Positions 8,760 through 17,044 of a stretch of DNA of 64,000 nucleotides are shown here, piece by piece. Below the pieces are notes generated by a model that saw only the letters and a program-made list of their open reading frames with translations, was not told the DNA's origin and searched no databases. The position numbers and the translations under genes were made by a program. Every line of letters begins with the position of its first letter. The first letter of the stretch is position 1. The stretch spans positions 25,621-89,620 of the forward strand of contig JAQJVL010002605.1 in the NCBI GenBank assembly GCA_035578905.1. Direction: 5' to 3'. This stretch comes from Stictocephala bisonia (taxonomy: Eukaryota > Arthropoda > Insecta > Hemiptera > Membracidae).

Positions 8760-8955
8760 ATTTGTATTAGATTGTGTCCAATTCATAACTGATTGAAATT
8801 GTTGTAAACCAAAGTATTTATTGGTTTTTAAGGGATTCCACAGCCCCTCCCCGCTGCGGAAAGTGGATGCGTCTCTGACGCTAAAGCCGACCTTCTTCTT
8901 CTATTTGCTACCTCCTGCACTCCTGTGCTCCCATCCGTCTTCTTACTCCACCATT
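8760..8955 (-). promoter_or_regulatory. Integrase promoter with intergenic module, copy 2
   Basis: Upstream of the integrase ATG the minus strand has a TATA-like AACCAATAAATAC about 60 bases away. It is preceded by the GC-rich block CCGCAGCGGGGAGGGGCTG and a tract that includes GACGCATCCACTTTCC. The same arrangement is repeated almost base for base at 9619-9775, and the GC-rich block recurs at 10376-10490 and, diverged, at 6585-6690. Such reuse suggests a shared promoter or enhancer. Confidence 0.55.
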
Positions 8956-8983
8956 ACCTCACTCCTTGTTAATTTTAAGATTT

Positions 8984-9403
8984 TTATTCCTCCATATCCC
9001 CCTCCCCCTCACTCGATTCAGAATCTGATGTTTCTTCCACAATAGGCGAATCTATATCAAAGTGATTAATTCTTTCCAGCGCTTTATTAGCATACAGGTC
9101 GCTATATAGCTTCAATGTGTTGATGTTAGTCAAATCCAGAGAGTGTTTAAAACAAACACACGACTGAGAAACCTTTATACTATATTCATCCTCATTTATG
9201 CTCTGTTTGACATTCGGTAAAAAGCCATAAGCTAGAATATCCACTCTATCGTATTCGGATACATCAATCGTTCTGGAGTACCTGTACACTGAAACAGTAT
9301 CGACATTTTCCCCGTTCTTGTAGAACCTTAGGAGATTCGCATCATCACTACTGAACCCCTCAGTAGGATCGGGATTATTTAACACGATAAACACTTGACT
9401 CAT
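8984..9403 (-). CDS. Unknown Polinton protein with acidic Ser/Glu tail
   Basis: A 139-residue intact frame. Its ATG at 9403 overlaps the TGA of the preceding 72-residue frame (ATGA), which suggests coupled translation. The body is mixed beta-like sequence (VDILAYGFLPNVKQ). The last 20 residues are Ser/Glu/Asp-rich with casein-kinase-like sites (SDSESSEGEGDMEE). I do not recognise the family. Its place between polymerase-side genes and integrase suggests an early or regulatory role, but this is weak. Confidence 0.55.
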   Translation of the reverse strand: MSQVFIVLNNPDPTEGFSSDDANLLRFYKNGENVDTVSVYRYSRTIDVSEYDRVDILAYGFLPNVKQSINEDEYSIKVSQSCVCFKHSLDLTNINTLKLYSDLYANKALERINHFDIDSPIVEETSDSESSEGEGDMEE

Positions 9404-9618
9404 CTTGTGATGTTTACTCCTTCGTGTCTCAACTGGAAATGAGTACAGGTTGCTGAGATCGTGTATGTATAATCGAGTATTACATCATCCTCTAGCAACG
9501 CAGGTGAACCTGAGTTAACCTTACGTGGGTTAATAAAACCCGGGTTTACAGGTCTGGTGGGAAATGTTCTTCTGGCTGGAGCGTGTAGCTCTTTGGTGAT
9601 AATTTCTCTCACGTTCAT
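9400..9618 (-). CDS. 72-residue ORF beginning with a copy of the integrase leader
   Basis: The first 24 residues (MNVREIITKELHAPARR and onward to TRPV) copy the integrase N-terminus with a single change (Ala to Thr). The following 48 residues are unrelated to integrase. The shared part extends upstream through the whole promoter and the intergenic module (9548-9775 versus 8689-8955). The join follows ACCAGACCTGT on the minus strand. It could be a duplicated promoter plus start codon captured by a neighbouring gene, or a leader used by two genes. The frame ends in an ATGA overlap with the next gene. Confidence 0.5.
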   Translation of the reverse strand: MNVREIITKELHAPARRTFPTRPVNPGFINPRKVNSGSPALLEDDVILDYTYTISATCTHFQLRHEGVNITR

Positions 9619-9775
9619 AATTTGTATTGGATTGTGTCCAATTCATAACTGATTGAAATTGTTGTAAACCAAAATATTTATTGGTTTTTAAGGGATTCCA
9701 CAGCCCATCCCCGCTGCGGAAAGTGGTAGCCGACCTTCTTCTATTTGCTACCTCCTGCACTCCTGTGCTCCCTCA
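9619..9775 (-). repeat. Duplicated integrase promoter and intergenic module, copy 3
   Basis: This is a near-identical copy of 8760-8955, with TATA-like AAATATTTATTGG on the + strand and the CCGCTGCGGAAAGTGG block. It lacks the short GATGCGTCTCTGACGCTAA segment present in copy 2. It continues into the 24-codon leader at 9548-9618. Confidence 0.8.
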
Positions 9776-9783
9776 AGTGTGTT

Positions 9784-10224
9784 TTATTTTTTATAAAAAG
9801 TGAAGGAAACTAGAGAATGAAATTTTTTCCGCAGTCTCTTTTCTTGCACCATGTGTTTTTCCATTTCTAAATCTGCAAGTTTTCTTTTGCGACAGTTCCT
9901 GTTGTAATGAATGCCACGTACAAAGTTCTTTAGGTCCATCCAATCCACAGTGTCGAGGTACGCCTGGAGATAATCCTGTTCCGAACTTATCGACTTCCAA
10001 TGCTCCTCAATTATTGGATTTACTTCACTCATAAACTTCATGTCCTCTTCGTGCCATTTCCATTCGTATTCGTCACGTGGTTGAGCATACCATCTATTTC
10101 CAATGCCATGTTCTCGCCACATAAAGTCCTTGTAGAGTTCCCACCCGTCTTGCTTGACGACTGGGTTGTAGTCACCGTCCAGGATGGGTGCTTGTTCAGA
10201 AGTAGCGTCGGATTCTCCGTACAT
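9784..10224 (-). CDS. Unknown Polinton protein, Trp-rich with basic C-terminus
   Basis: An intact frame. I choose the ATG at 10224 (MYGESDATSEQ), giving 146 residues. The frame is open further upstream, but there it covers the TATA box (TATAAATA near 10266), so it should not be translated there. The N-terminal third is acidic. The middle is unusually rich in Trp, Glu and His (WREHGIGNRWYAQPRDEYEWKWHEED). The C-terminus is basic (RNCRKRKLADLEMEKH), suggesting nucleic-acid or nuclear interaction. No family is recognised. It sits between the polymerase and the integrase block, with promoter modules on both sides. Confidence 0.6.
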   Translation of the reverse strand: MYGESDATSEQAPILDGDYNPVVKQDGWELYKDFMWREHGIGNRWYAQPRDEYEWKWHEEDMKFMSEVNPIIEEHWKSISSEQDYLQAYLDTVDWMDLKNFVRGIHYNRNCRKRKLADLEMEKHMVQEKRLRKKFHSLVSFTFYKK

Positions 10225-10261
10225 GTTGATAGCCTCTGGGACACTGACGATCGCTGTGAGT

Positions 10262-10272
10262 GAGGTGTATTT
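10262..10272 (-). promoter_or_regulatory. TATA box of the 146-residue unknown gene
   Basis: The minus strand reads GGTATAAATACACC about 40 bases upstream of the ATG at 10224. The surrounding bases (GTGAGTGAGG on the + strand) recur at the polymerase promoter near 15565, so the two promoters share a core. Confidence 0.6.
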
Positions 10273-10375
10273 ATACCTGGTATTCAACCTGGAAGGTTGA
10301 TTGGGCGTTGCCGGTTTTTGAAGGTCGATTGGGCGTTGTCGGTTCTGGAAGGTCTATTGGGCGTTGCGGGTCATT

Positions 10376-10490
10376 GCTTTTACGGGATTCCGCAGCCCCT
10401 CCCCGCTGCGGAAAGTGGTAGCCGACCTTCTTCTATTTGCTACCTCCTGCACTCTTGTGCTCCCACCCATCTCCTTACTCCACTATCAGC
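10376..10490 (-). repeat. Intergenic regulatory module, copy 4
   Basis: This copy contains CCGCAGCCCCTCCCCGCTGC, then AGCCGACCTTCTTC and GCTACCTCCTGCACTC, in the same order as copies 2 and 3. It overlaps the polymerase 3' end (stop at 10475) and lies upstream of the unknown gene at 9784-10224. Confidence 0.75.
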
Positions 10491-13400
10491 GCGTCTAAGA
10501 CGGCTCGGTCTAGCATCACTTCTTTATCAATTAAATAATGTCCCCAGGGTAGGGTCTTGACACCCCCTTCCAGGATAAATCGCTTATCATCGTGAGCAGA
10601 TAGGGCAATTTTGTTGAGCTCCACGGTATATACATTGTGCTTGAAACTCCGGATCATTTTCATCGTGCGGTAGTCTTTAGAGCTGTGATCTTGCTTCACC
10701 CCAAGTGTTATGTCCAGTGCGCTGTATTTTTCGGCGAATTCTTTCATACAGTCCTTGTAATCTTGGAAGGTAATATCTTTTTTTATTACGCACATCTTTA
10801 CACCCTTGCTCTTTTTAATTTCCCCGTCATCTTTGTCGTCCTTTTTTTCTGAGTGACTCGCATACATCTTCGAGCGAAGCCCAACATGCTCATACATCAC
10901 TCGACCATTTAGTTCATCCTTGAACTTACCAATCACCTTTTTGTTTACGCTTGGGATGTTGTATCGATTCGGCTGGGGATAGTCACTTGTGTCGAAGAAG
11001 TCTATCATTTGCTTCATATCCTTGTAAAAGTGTTCAGTCTCGATGAGATATGTCAGAGAGTCGGTGTCGGTGTACTGAAGTTCAGCCTTGTTTTCATATT
11101 TCCTCTTGATGACGTTGTAGTGGAAGTCGAACATTAGGGTTTTGGATATATCAAGGATGCTCATTCCTACGTAGATGGCCTTATTAAACAACAATTTGGT
11201 TTTGGACATATGAACTGCTGCTAGCTGCTCAGTGAAGATGGTTCTGCTTTTGAAATTTGGTTTTGCCAGCCATCTTTGGACTTGTCGTTCCTTTGTTGCC
11301 AGGCGAATGTCGACTCGGTTTCGGATGTTTTCCATAGTCTTCCCAAACACCGAATTGTTCATCAGTTTGAAGAAGTCTTTTTCAAAGTCGTTTTTTGTGT
11401 GGGTTCTCATATCGGTATTTAGGTCTATGTATTTCTTCAGCCATCTGCTTTGGTTAAAGCAGATGGCTCGATGCACTTTTGTCAGCTTCATCCCCAGCGA
11501 CAAGTACTGCTTCAAGTTGCGGTAGTGTACTACGTATTTCTCCTTGTCGTGGAGGGTGAGAAGCAGCTTGCTCTCCTTAGCTCCCGGCGGTATACGTTGC
11601 TCTGGGGCGAGGGGGAGGTCAGAATGCGAGTCGTGGAGCTCTTTGGGGTACTCCAAATCCACCTCCAAGATGTATCCCATGTCATCATCGTCTGCTACAT
11701 CCATAATATCAATGTAGCCGTACCCGTTACCTTCCCACTCGAACTCCATAGGCTCCACCCACTTGAGACCACCGTAGGGCATGTGCTGGCTCATCGCCCA
11801 CCCGTATAAATTGTTGGCGTCCAGGTAGGTGAGGTAGCTGGTAGGTTTCTCCTCATCGTAGTCCTCGGTGTACGGGTTGTTGGCCTTGGCGTAGCGGCAT
11901 GAGACTTGGGAAACTCCTCCTCGAATTCCTTTGCCAATCATCAGGCTCATGTTGTAGTCAGAGAGCAACTCCAGCTCGATGTTAGTGACCTTGAGCATGG
12001 CGCTCCAGGTGAGTCCAGGTGCGGTGAAGTACCAGGCTGGATCAAGTTGATAGGTCTGGAGGCACACGTCTTGGAAGTTCTCCATGATGTCGGCCAATAG
12101 AAGCACATCTGTCTTGTTGTAGAGCTCCGTATATTCCTGCATGTTTTTGATGTTGAATGTAGTCCAGATCTTCCGCGCATGCTCGTAGTCTTAATCGGAG
12201 ATTCCAGCCATATTTAATTTGTTGTAAAAGTTTTCTTTTGCTGGTAGAGATGTCAACTCGAACTTTTCTAGGGAGTCCATAAAGTCATAGGGGTAGATCC
12301 CCTTTTTTGTAAGCAACTGAAGTTGCTCTCCAATGTAGAATTGTGAGGTGTGTTTGAAGTGTTCGGGTGCGAGGTTCTTTACCAATTTATCGAGACTCGA
12401 AGCCATGAACCGGCACGAGTCGAGGAATCGCAGCTTCACCCCACCCTCAATCTCGACGGTGTACGAGATGTAGCGTTCTTCATTGTTAGGTACGACGCTG
12501 ATGGTCTCGTCGTTCAACCCAAACATTTTGATAAATAAATGGGTGTCGTACCCACTCAAGTTATGAATAAAGATGGGTATAAAATTTGGTTTCCGAAACT
12601 TGAGGTTGCAGAGGTTGTGGGCTGTGCCTCTAAACTTTCCGGTGAGGTGATCGTGATCACGAACCTTGTAGTCATCTGGGTTGGTAAAAGGCTTTTCACA
12701 GATGTGGCAGTTGGTAGCCGTGATAAATTCCTGCTCGTCGTCCGCAGTTAGCTGCATCGGGATGGCTGCAGCGGTGGAGTAGAGTTGGTGAATCTTCCTC
12801 GACTCATCTAGTAGACGTTTTACGAAGACCTGGGCGGCATCCTCTCCAAAGTAGCTGACGGGGTGGGCGTAGTCTCCATCGGTATACACGATGTAGTAGC
12901 AGAAGCTGATGGCCTAATGCTTCTGGTACTTCTCGGTATAGCATCTTCTCGGTCCAATTGGCTGATCCTCGTTCTCCTCGATGGGTGTGAGCATGCACTC
13001 AAAGTCCGCGTACATTGCGAACGGGACTCGCATCTTCTTCTGCCCCTCTTCAAACTTGATGGTGCTTCCCTCCGGTGGCATAATAATCTTGACGGCTTCG
13101 TGCTCGTTGCAGTCCTCCGTGTGACGGTTGAGTAGGTCCTGCGTTCCAAAGTGTAGCAGGCAGCGACGACATATCCAAGTCTTACAGTTATGATTAGTAG
13201 TCTGGGACCTAACGAGTCGGCTGAGGTCTCTAATGAGACAATAATGCGTGTTGTCTCCGTCTTTGATGTATAGGAGGTCGATATGGATTTGTTTCTCTGC
13301 ATTTGTTACCAGCGGCAGGTATACGATGCACTTTTCGTCGTAGGCGTAGACGTTGATGGAAAATCCGCTCCTCTTCTCGAATAGCGTGATTTTATCAAGG

Positions 13401-14377
13401 GTGACGGGGAAGTTGATTCCTTGGAGATGTTGATCCAGCTCGTGTTCGAATGGTAGATAGTAGTGGATACGGCGAGGTTGATCTTGCCATGAGACGGGAT
13501 GGAGAGCCGCTAACACAGACCAGAGGAAGCATTTCTGATCAGTGTTTTGTATATTTAGAACAGCCTTCTTGTCGCTGATCTTCTTTGGAAGCTCGATGTA
13601 GGTTGAAGCGTGAATGGGATCGTATCGGTTAACTCTAAGCTCCAATCCAATGATCTTTGCTAAGGTCCAGCCAGAGCCTTTAGCGTAGAATTCATCCATC
13701 TCCTTCAAAAGCTTCCCCTCAGCATCCTCCACATAGGCCAAGATGTTTACGGTTGGGAGTATAACCACGTTCTTGGTCTTAAAGTTCATCTCTTTGTCCT
13801 CTACCTTGTCTCCAATCGGCTTCTTATACTTGACAAGGAAGACGAGGTTCGTCTTGATGTTCTTTTCCCTCGCATTCTCCTCGATCTTGCCTTTAACCAA
13901 TTCACGAGCTTGTTGTAGAAATCCAGCGGGGTCCTTTATGTTAGGCTTGTTATCGATGGAGTACGTCTTCATTCGCCCCTTAAATGCCTTCTCGATTTCG
14001 ATAATCTCCAATTGTTTATGTCCTCCGATGAGATGTCCCACTGTCTCCTTGACCGTGTTGTATGCTGACACGATCGAGGAGCGCACGTTGTTGATGATTG
14101 ATGACGAGCTCGTTGATGGCTGAGGCTCATCATCCATGCGGGCGGTCTTGGAGTTAGATGGGATAGGGTTCCCAGCCTTCCTCTTGAGGTGAGCTGGGCT
14201 GCACTTCTTGAGGTGCTTGCTGCGGTTGGAGAGGGTAATCATTACTCCGCAAGCCGGACAGGGACGTTGAGGCTCCCGAGTCGTTGTAGGCCCGCTGCAG
14301 CTCTTGAGGTGGCGGGCTATGTGGTCCTTGGATATGGTCTTGCTGCATCTGGGGCATGCAATTTGGTTGGGGTTCAT
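10475..14377 (-). pseudogene. Protein-primed family B DNA polymerase (Polinton), two in-frame stops
   Basis: One continuous frame of 1301 codons runs from the ATG at 14377 to the stop at 10475. It is interrupted only by TAG at 12914-12916 and TAA at 12191-12193, with no frameshift. Order: paired CxxC...H..C zinc-finger-like motifs (residues 9-60), then a long N-terminal region. Exo I follows (YADFEC, about residues 456-461), then a zinc/HNH-like segment (DHDHLTGKFRG). Next come Exo II (HNLSGYDTH), Exo III (YNKTDVLLLAD), motif A (DANNLYGW), motif B (KLMNNSVFGKT) and motif C (YTDTDSL). The first stop lies just after Exo I and the second just before Exo III. All catalytic residues are otherwise retained, so inactivation looks recent. 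The enzyme would replicate the element from a protein primer. Transcription probably starts near 15540. Confidence 0.9.
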
Positions 14378-14382
14378 GATGA

Positions 14383-15468
14383 TCTGGAACAGTTGAACAA
14401 TTTATATTAGTAACATGATCATTAAGGTCATCTTTGCAAATACCGTAAAGAGAACGGTAATCTAAGTCTAAAGTTTGCTTAGGGGTACTAGGGTTACGGA
14501 AATGCTACAGTAATGATGTATGGGTGCTTAAATGTATTAGATGGGTGCGGTTGCCGTAGGAAGACGAATTAAAGTGATGGGGTGGTAGTATGTTTTTTGC
14601 GAGGTTGGCTGATCTGCAACAAATGAAACACAATATCGTAAAACTCTCAATATCTATCTACTCGGGTATGTATAATACTAGAAATGCCTGTAGAAAATGT
14701 TTTTCAATATCTTGGTGAAGGTGAGATAGGTTAGGTTATGTCTCTAGAGAGTAAAATGAATTTATAGGTTATGTATACTTACTGTACGGTTGCAATATAT
14801 GCGTTGTAAATAGCGGAGCTGCTAGATGTGTCTCGTTCAAAAGTGTGACACTGACTGTGGTTTGGTCTGAAATCATCGAAATATATATATATTACTACGT
14901 GAATCAAAGTATTATTTTACTAGATGCTACTACGTTAGTCAAGAAAGTAACAAAGTTCCAACTATATTTTAGGTTATGTTAAAAAAGTGAGGTTATGTTT
15001 GATATTTATGAAGACTTACTTTACTGATGGAGATAGCAGAGATGTTGCCAATTTGAATCTCGTAGGCTGACTAAGGTTTGGTCTGAAATCATCGAAATAT
15101 ATGGGTTAGTATACTACTACGTAAATCAAAGTATTATTTTATTAGATGCTACTACGTTAATCAAAAAAGTAACAGGGTTCTAAGTATATTTTAGGTTATG
15201 TTTGAATGATGTATCCTAGTTGGATTGTAAACTAGATTTATGGTAAAAAATAGGGTTTATATAGAGTTCCTTGAATGTGACGTAATGTTGGGTGTTTTTA
15301 CTAACACAATTGTATCATAATAGGCTAAGGTTGTGAGCGAGTGGTATGGGTTTTTAGTATTCTACACCTGACGTGACTATGTTAAGGACTAATACAGTCT
15401 ATTATTGAATGTTTTAGTAACTAAATGTGGTTATAAGGTAGTTGTTTAATGTACGTTGGGTACTTACT
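14383..15468 (-). other. Spliced multi-exon 5' leader of the polymerase gene (predicted)
   Basis: On the minus strand, a TATA box near 15572 is followed by a leader ending at a strong donor (TTTGA, then GTAAGTA; last exon base 15468). Two internal non-coding exons have the acceptor GATTTCAG and a donor GTAAGT: 15020-15082 (63 bases) and 14783-14866 (84 bases). An acceptor CTGTTCCAG ends at 14384, six bases before the polymerase ATG, preceded by a TACTAAT branch-point-like motif. A further acceptor (TTTGTTGCAG) opens at 14613, but I see no good donor for it. None of the exons adds coding sequence. The prediction rests on splice-site matches only. Confidence 0.5.
14860..15210. repeat. Direct repeat of about 130 bp duplicating a leader exon boundary
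   Basis: The segment starting TTTGGTCTGAAATCATCG at 14861 recurs at 15077. Both continue through CTACGTGAATC/CTACGTAAATC, GTATTATTTTA and TAGATGCTACTACG to a TATATTTTAGGTTATG end. Each copy contains the acceptor of one predicted leader exon, so exon and flanking intron were duplicated together. Confidence 0.8.
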
Positions 15469-15565
15469 CAAATTGAAGGTTCAAAGTTGCGCAGCGGAAG
15501 AGCGGTGTACAGGCAGGTAGATACTCGATGGTCCACAATGGGAAGGCACACTGGCAGCCGTTGTG

Positions 15566-15580
15566 AGTGAGGCGTATTTA
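15566..15580 (-). promoter_or_regulatory. TATA box of the polymerase transcript
   Basis: The minus strand reads GGGTATAAATACGCC about 100 bases upstream of the first predicted donor at 15467. The core and the flanking CCTCACTCAC are shared with the promoter near 10266. The CCGGAAGT array begins about 140 bases further upstream. Confidence 0.55.
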
Positions 15581-15712
15581 TACCCAGCTAAAGTGACCGC
15601 ACCCGCCCAGACAAGGCTGGGAAAGGCGACCAAACCCAACCTTGAGCAAGGTTAGCCACACCCGACACGCCTAACCGGACTCTGGACTCAGTGGCTGTAT
15701 GTGTTATATCAC

Positions 15713-16260
15713 ATAGGAAGTCCGGAAGTATCATCCCGGAAGTACCATCGCGGAAGTCCAGAAGTATCATCCCGGAAGTTGACCGGAAGTGGACCGGAAG
15801 TAAACCGGAAGTCCGGAAGTATCTTCCCGGAAGTGCCATCCCGGAAGTGGACCGGAAGTGGACCGGAAGTAAATCGGAAGTCCGGAAGTATCTTCCCGGA
15901 AGTGCCATCCCGGAAGTGGACCGGAAGTGGACCGGAAGTAAACCAGAAGTCCGGAAGTATCTTCCCGGAAGTGTCATCCCGGAAGTGGACCGGAAGTAAA
16001 CCGGAAGTCCGGAAGTATCTTCCCGGAAGTGTCATCCCGGAAGTGGACCGGAAGTGGACCGGAAGTAAACCGGAAGTCTGGAAGTATCTTCCCGGAAGTG
16101 CCATCCCGGAAGTGGACCGGAAGTGGACCGGAAGTAAACCGGAAGTCCGGAAGTATCTTCCCGGAAGTACCATCACGGAAGTGGACCGGAAGTAAACCGG
16201 AAGTCTGGAAGTATCTTCCCGGAAGTTTCATCCTGGAAGTGGACCGGAAGTGGACTTGGA
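15713..16260. repeat. CCGGAAGT array (about 45 GGAAGT motifs)
   Basis: A short motif, (A/C)CCGGAAGT, is repeated at 11-13 base spacing. It is organised into higher-order units of about 67 bases of the form CCGGAAGTATCTTCCCGG, CCATCCCGGAAGTGGACC and GGAAGTGGACCGGAAGTAAA. I count about 45 GGAAGT cores, all in one orientation. The core equals the consensus binding site of ETS-family transcription factors. Both strands are open by chance, so the long frames here are not genes. The array lies upstream of the polymerase promoter and may be an enhancer or a terminal repeat of the element. Confidence 0.9.
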
Positions 16261-16350
16261 GTACCTATCTGGCATTACATGTTACATTATTTCGTGTCTG
16301 TCACCGATCATTGAGTGGTACGTAACATTTTCATGTCTGTCTTTGACTCA

Positions 16351-16490
16351 AGGTCGGGTGTCTAGACACCAGGTGTTCACGCAAGGTTGCCCGCCAAGGC
16401 GGTCGAGGTCCGGTGTCTAGACGACAGGTGGCCTTTCTCGAGGTTAACCGCTAAGGAGGACGTGGTCGGGTGTCTAGACGCCAGGTGTGT
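16351..16490. repeat. Three spaced copies of a TCTAGA-centred palindrome
   Basis: GGTGTCTAGACACC at 16357-16370 is a perfect 14-base palindrome. Two variants follow at 16412-16430 (GGTGTCTAGACGACAGGTG) and 16469-16487 (GGTGTCTAGACGCCAGGTG), spaced about 55-57 bases. Each is followed by AGGTG, and the intervals share a CAAGGT or AAGGCGG segment. Their repeated form suggests binding sites or a degenerate tandem repeat. Confidence 0.7.
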
Positions 16491-16628
16491 ATGCAAGGTC
16501 GTGTTGCGTAACCTTTTCATGTCTGTACATGCAGACGTTCCTTGAGAGGCTTTTGCACTGACATTCTACCGACCATACAGGGTGAGTATCTACGTAATAT
16601 GTTTGTGCATGCTGTAGACCTGTAGCTG

Positions 16629-16663
16629 TTTTGGCGGGAGCCGCCATCTTGGATGACGTCGCC
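16629..16663 (+). promoter_or_regulatory. E2F/YY1/CRE-like composite, copy 1
   Basis: TTTTGGCGGGA (E2F-like) runs into GGCGGGAGCCGCC (inverted repeat with a 3-base loop), then GCCGCCATCTTG (YY1 consensus) and TGACGTC (half-palindromic CRE). The same order recurs at 16807-16841. Confidence 0.5.
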
Positions 16664-16806
16664 ATCATGAAATAATCGTATTTTATATAGTATAACAAGG
16701 CTAATAGTGTATTTTATATAGTATAACATGGTAAAAGTTAGGTTAAGAGTGTATTTTGTATAGTATGATGTGGGAATTCGGAGGGAAATTTGGGAATTTG
16801 AGGGAA

Positions 16807-16841
16807 ATTTGGCGGGAGCCGCCATATTTGATGACGTCATC
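16807..16841 (+). promoter_or_regulatory. E2F/YY1/CRE-like composite, copy 2
   Basis: TTTGGCGGGAGCCGCC is followed by CCATATTTG and a perfect TGACGTCA at 16832-16839. Between the copies lie two repeats of TATTTTATATAGTATAAC and one diverged version (TATTTTGTATAGTATGAT). I see no gene attached to either copy. Confidence 0.5.
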
Positions 16842-16892
16842 AATCAGAGCTTGGGGTGGTCACGTGACTTCCCCCACCCAGTCCCATTAGCG

Positions 16893-16970
16893 CCAATTAA
16901 AAACTCATTAAGGTCAATTAAAAACTCATTAAGGTCAATTAAAAACTCATTAAGGTCAATTAAAAATCAA
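16893..16970. repeat. 21-bp tandem repeat, about four copies
   Basis: AATTAAAAACTCATTAAGGTC is repeated three times, with a fourth shortened copy, directly after the GC-rich composites. It is a small local duplication. Confidence 0.9.
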
Positions 16971-17044
16971 ATAAAACCCCCCACCCTCGACTCGCCGTTG
17001 GACGAAAACTCGCCATCGGACGTTTGTCAACCCCCATAATCCTA

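Larger units (their letters stand above)
1087..16260 (-). mobile_element. Polinton/Maverick (adintovirus-like) element, left end truncated
   Basis: All genes from 14377 down to 1087 lie on the minus strand and make up the hallmark set of a Polinton. They include protein-primed PolB, retroviral-type integrase, FtsK/HerA-type packaging ATPase, adenain-like protease, double-jelly-roll major capsid protein and a minor capsid protein, plus a parvovirus-type PLA2 protein and a fibre-like protein. The left boundary is taken at the junction with the RT fragment near 1060-1090. The right boundary is uncertain and is placed at the end of the CCGGAAGT array. I found no terminal inverted repeat pair, consistent with loss of the left terminus. 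PolB and the major capsid gene are broken, while most other frames are intact, so this looks like a fairly young but inactive insertion. Confidence 0.9.

Noticed and set aside
15588..16325. Several overlapping frames on both strands with Pro/Arg/Ser repeats
   Set aside because: They arise from the CCGGAAGT array. All frames are open by chance.
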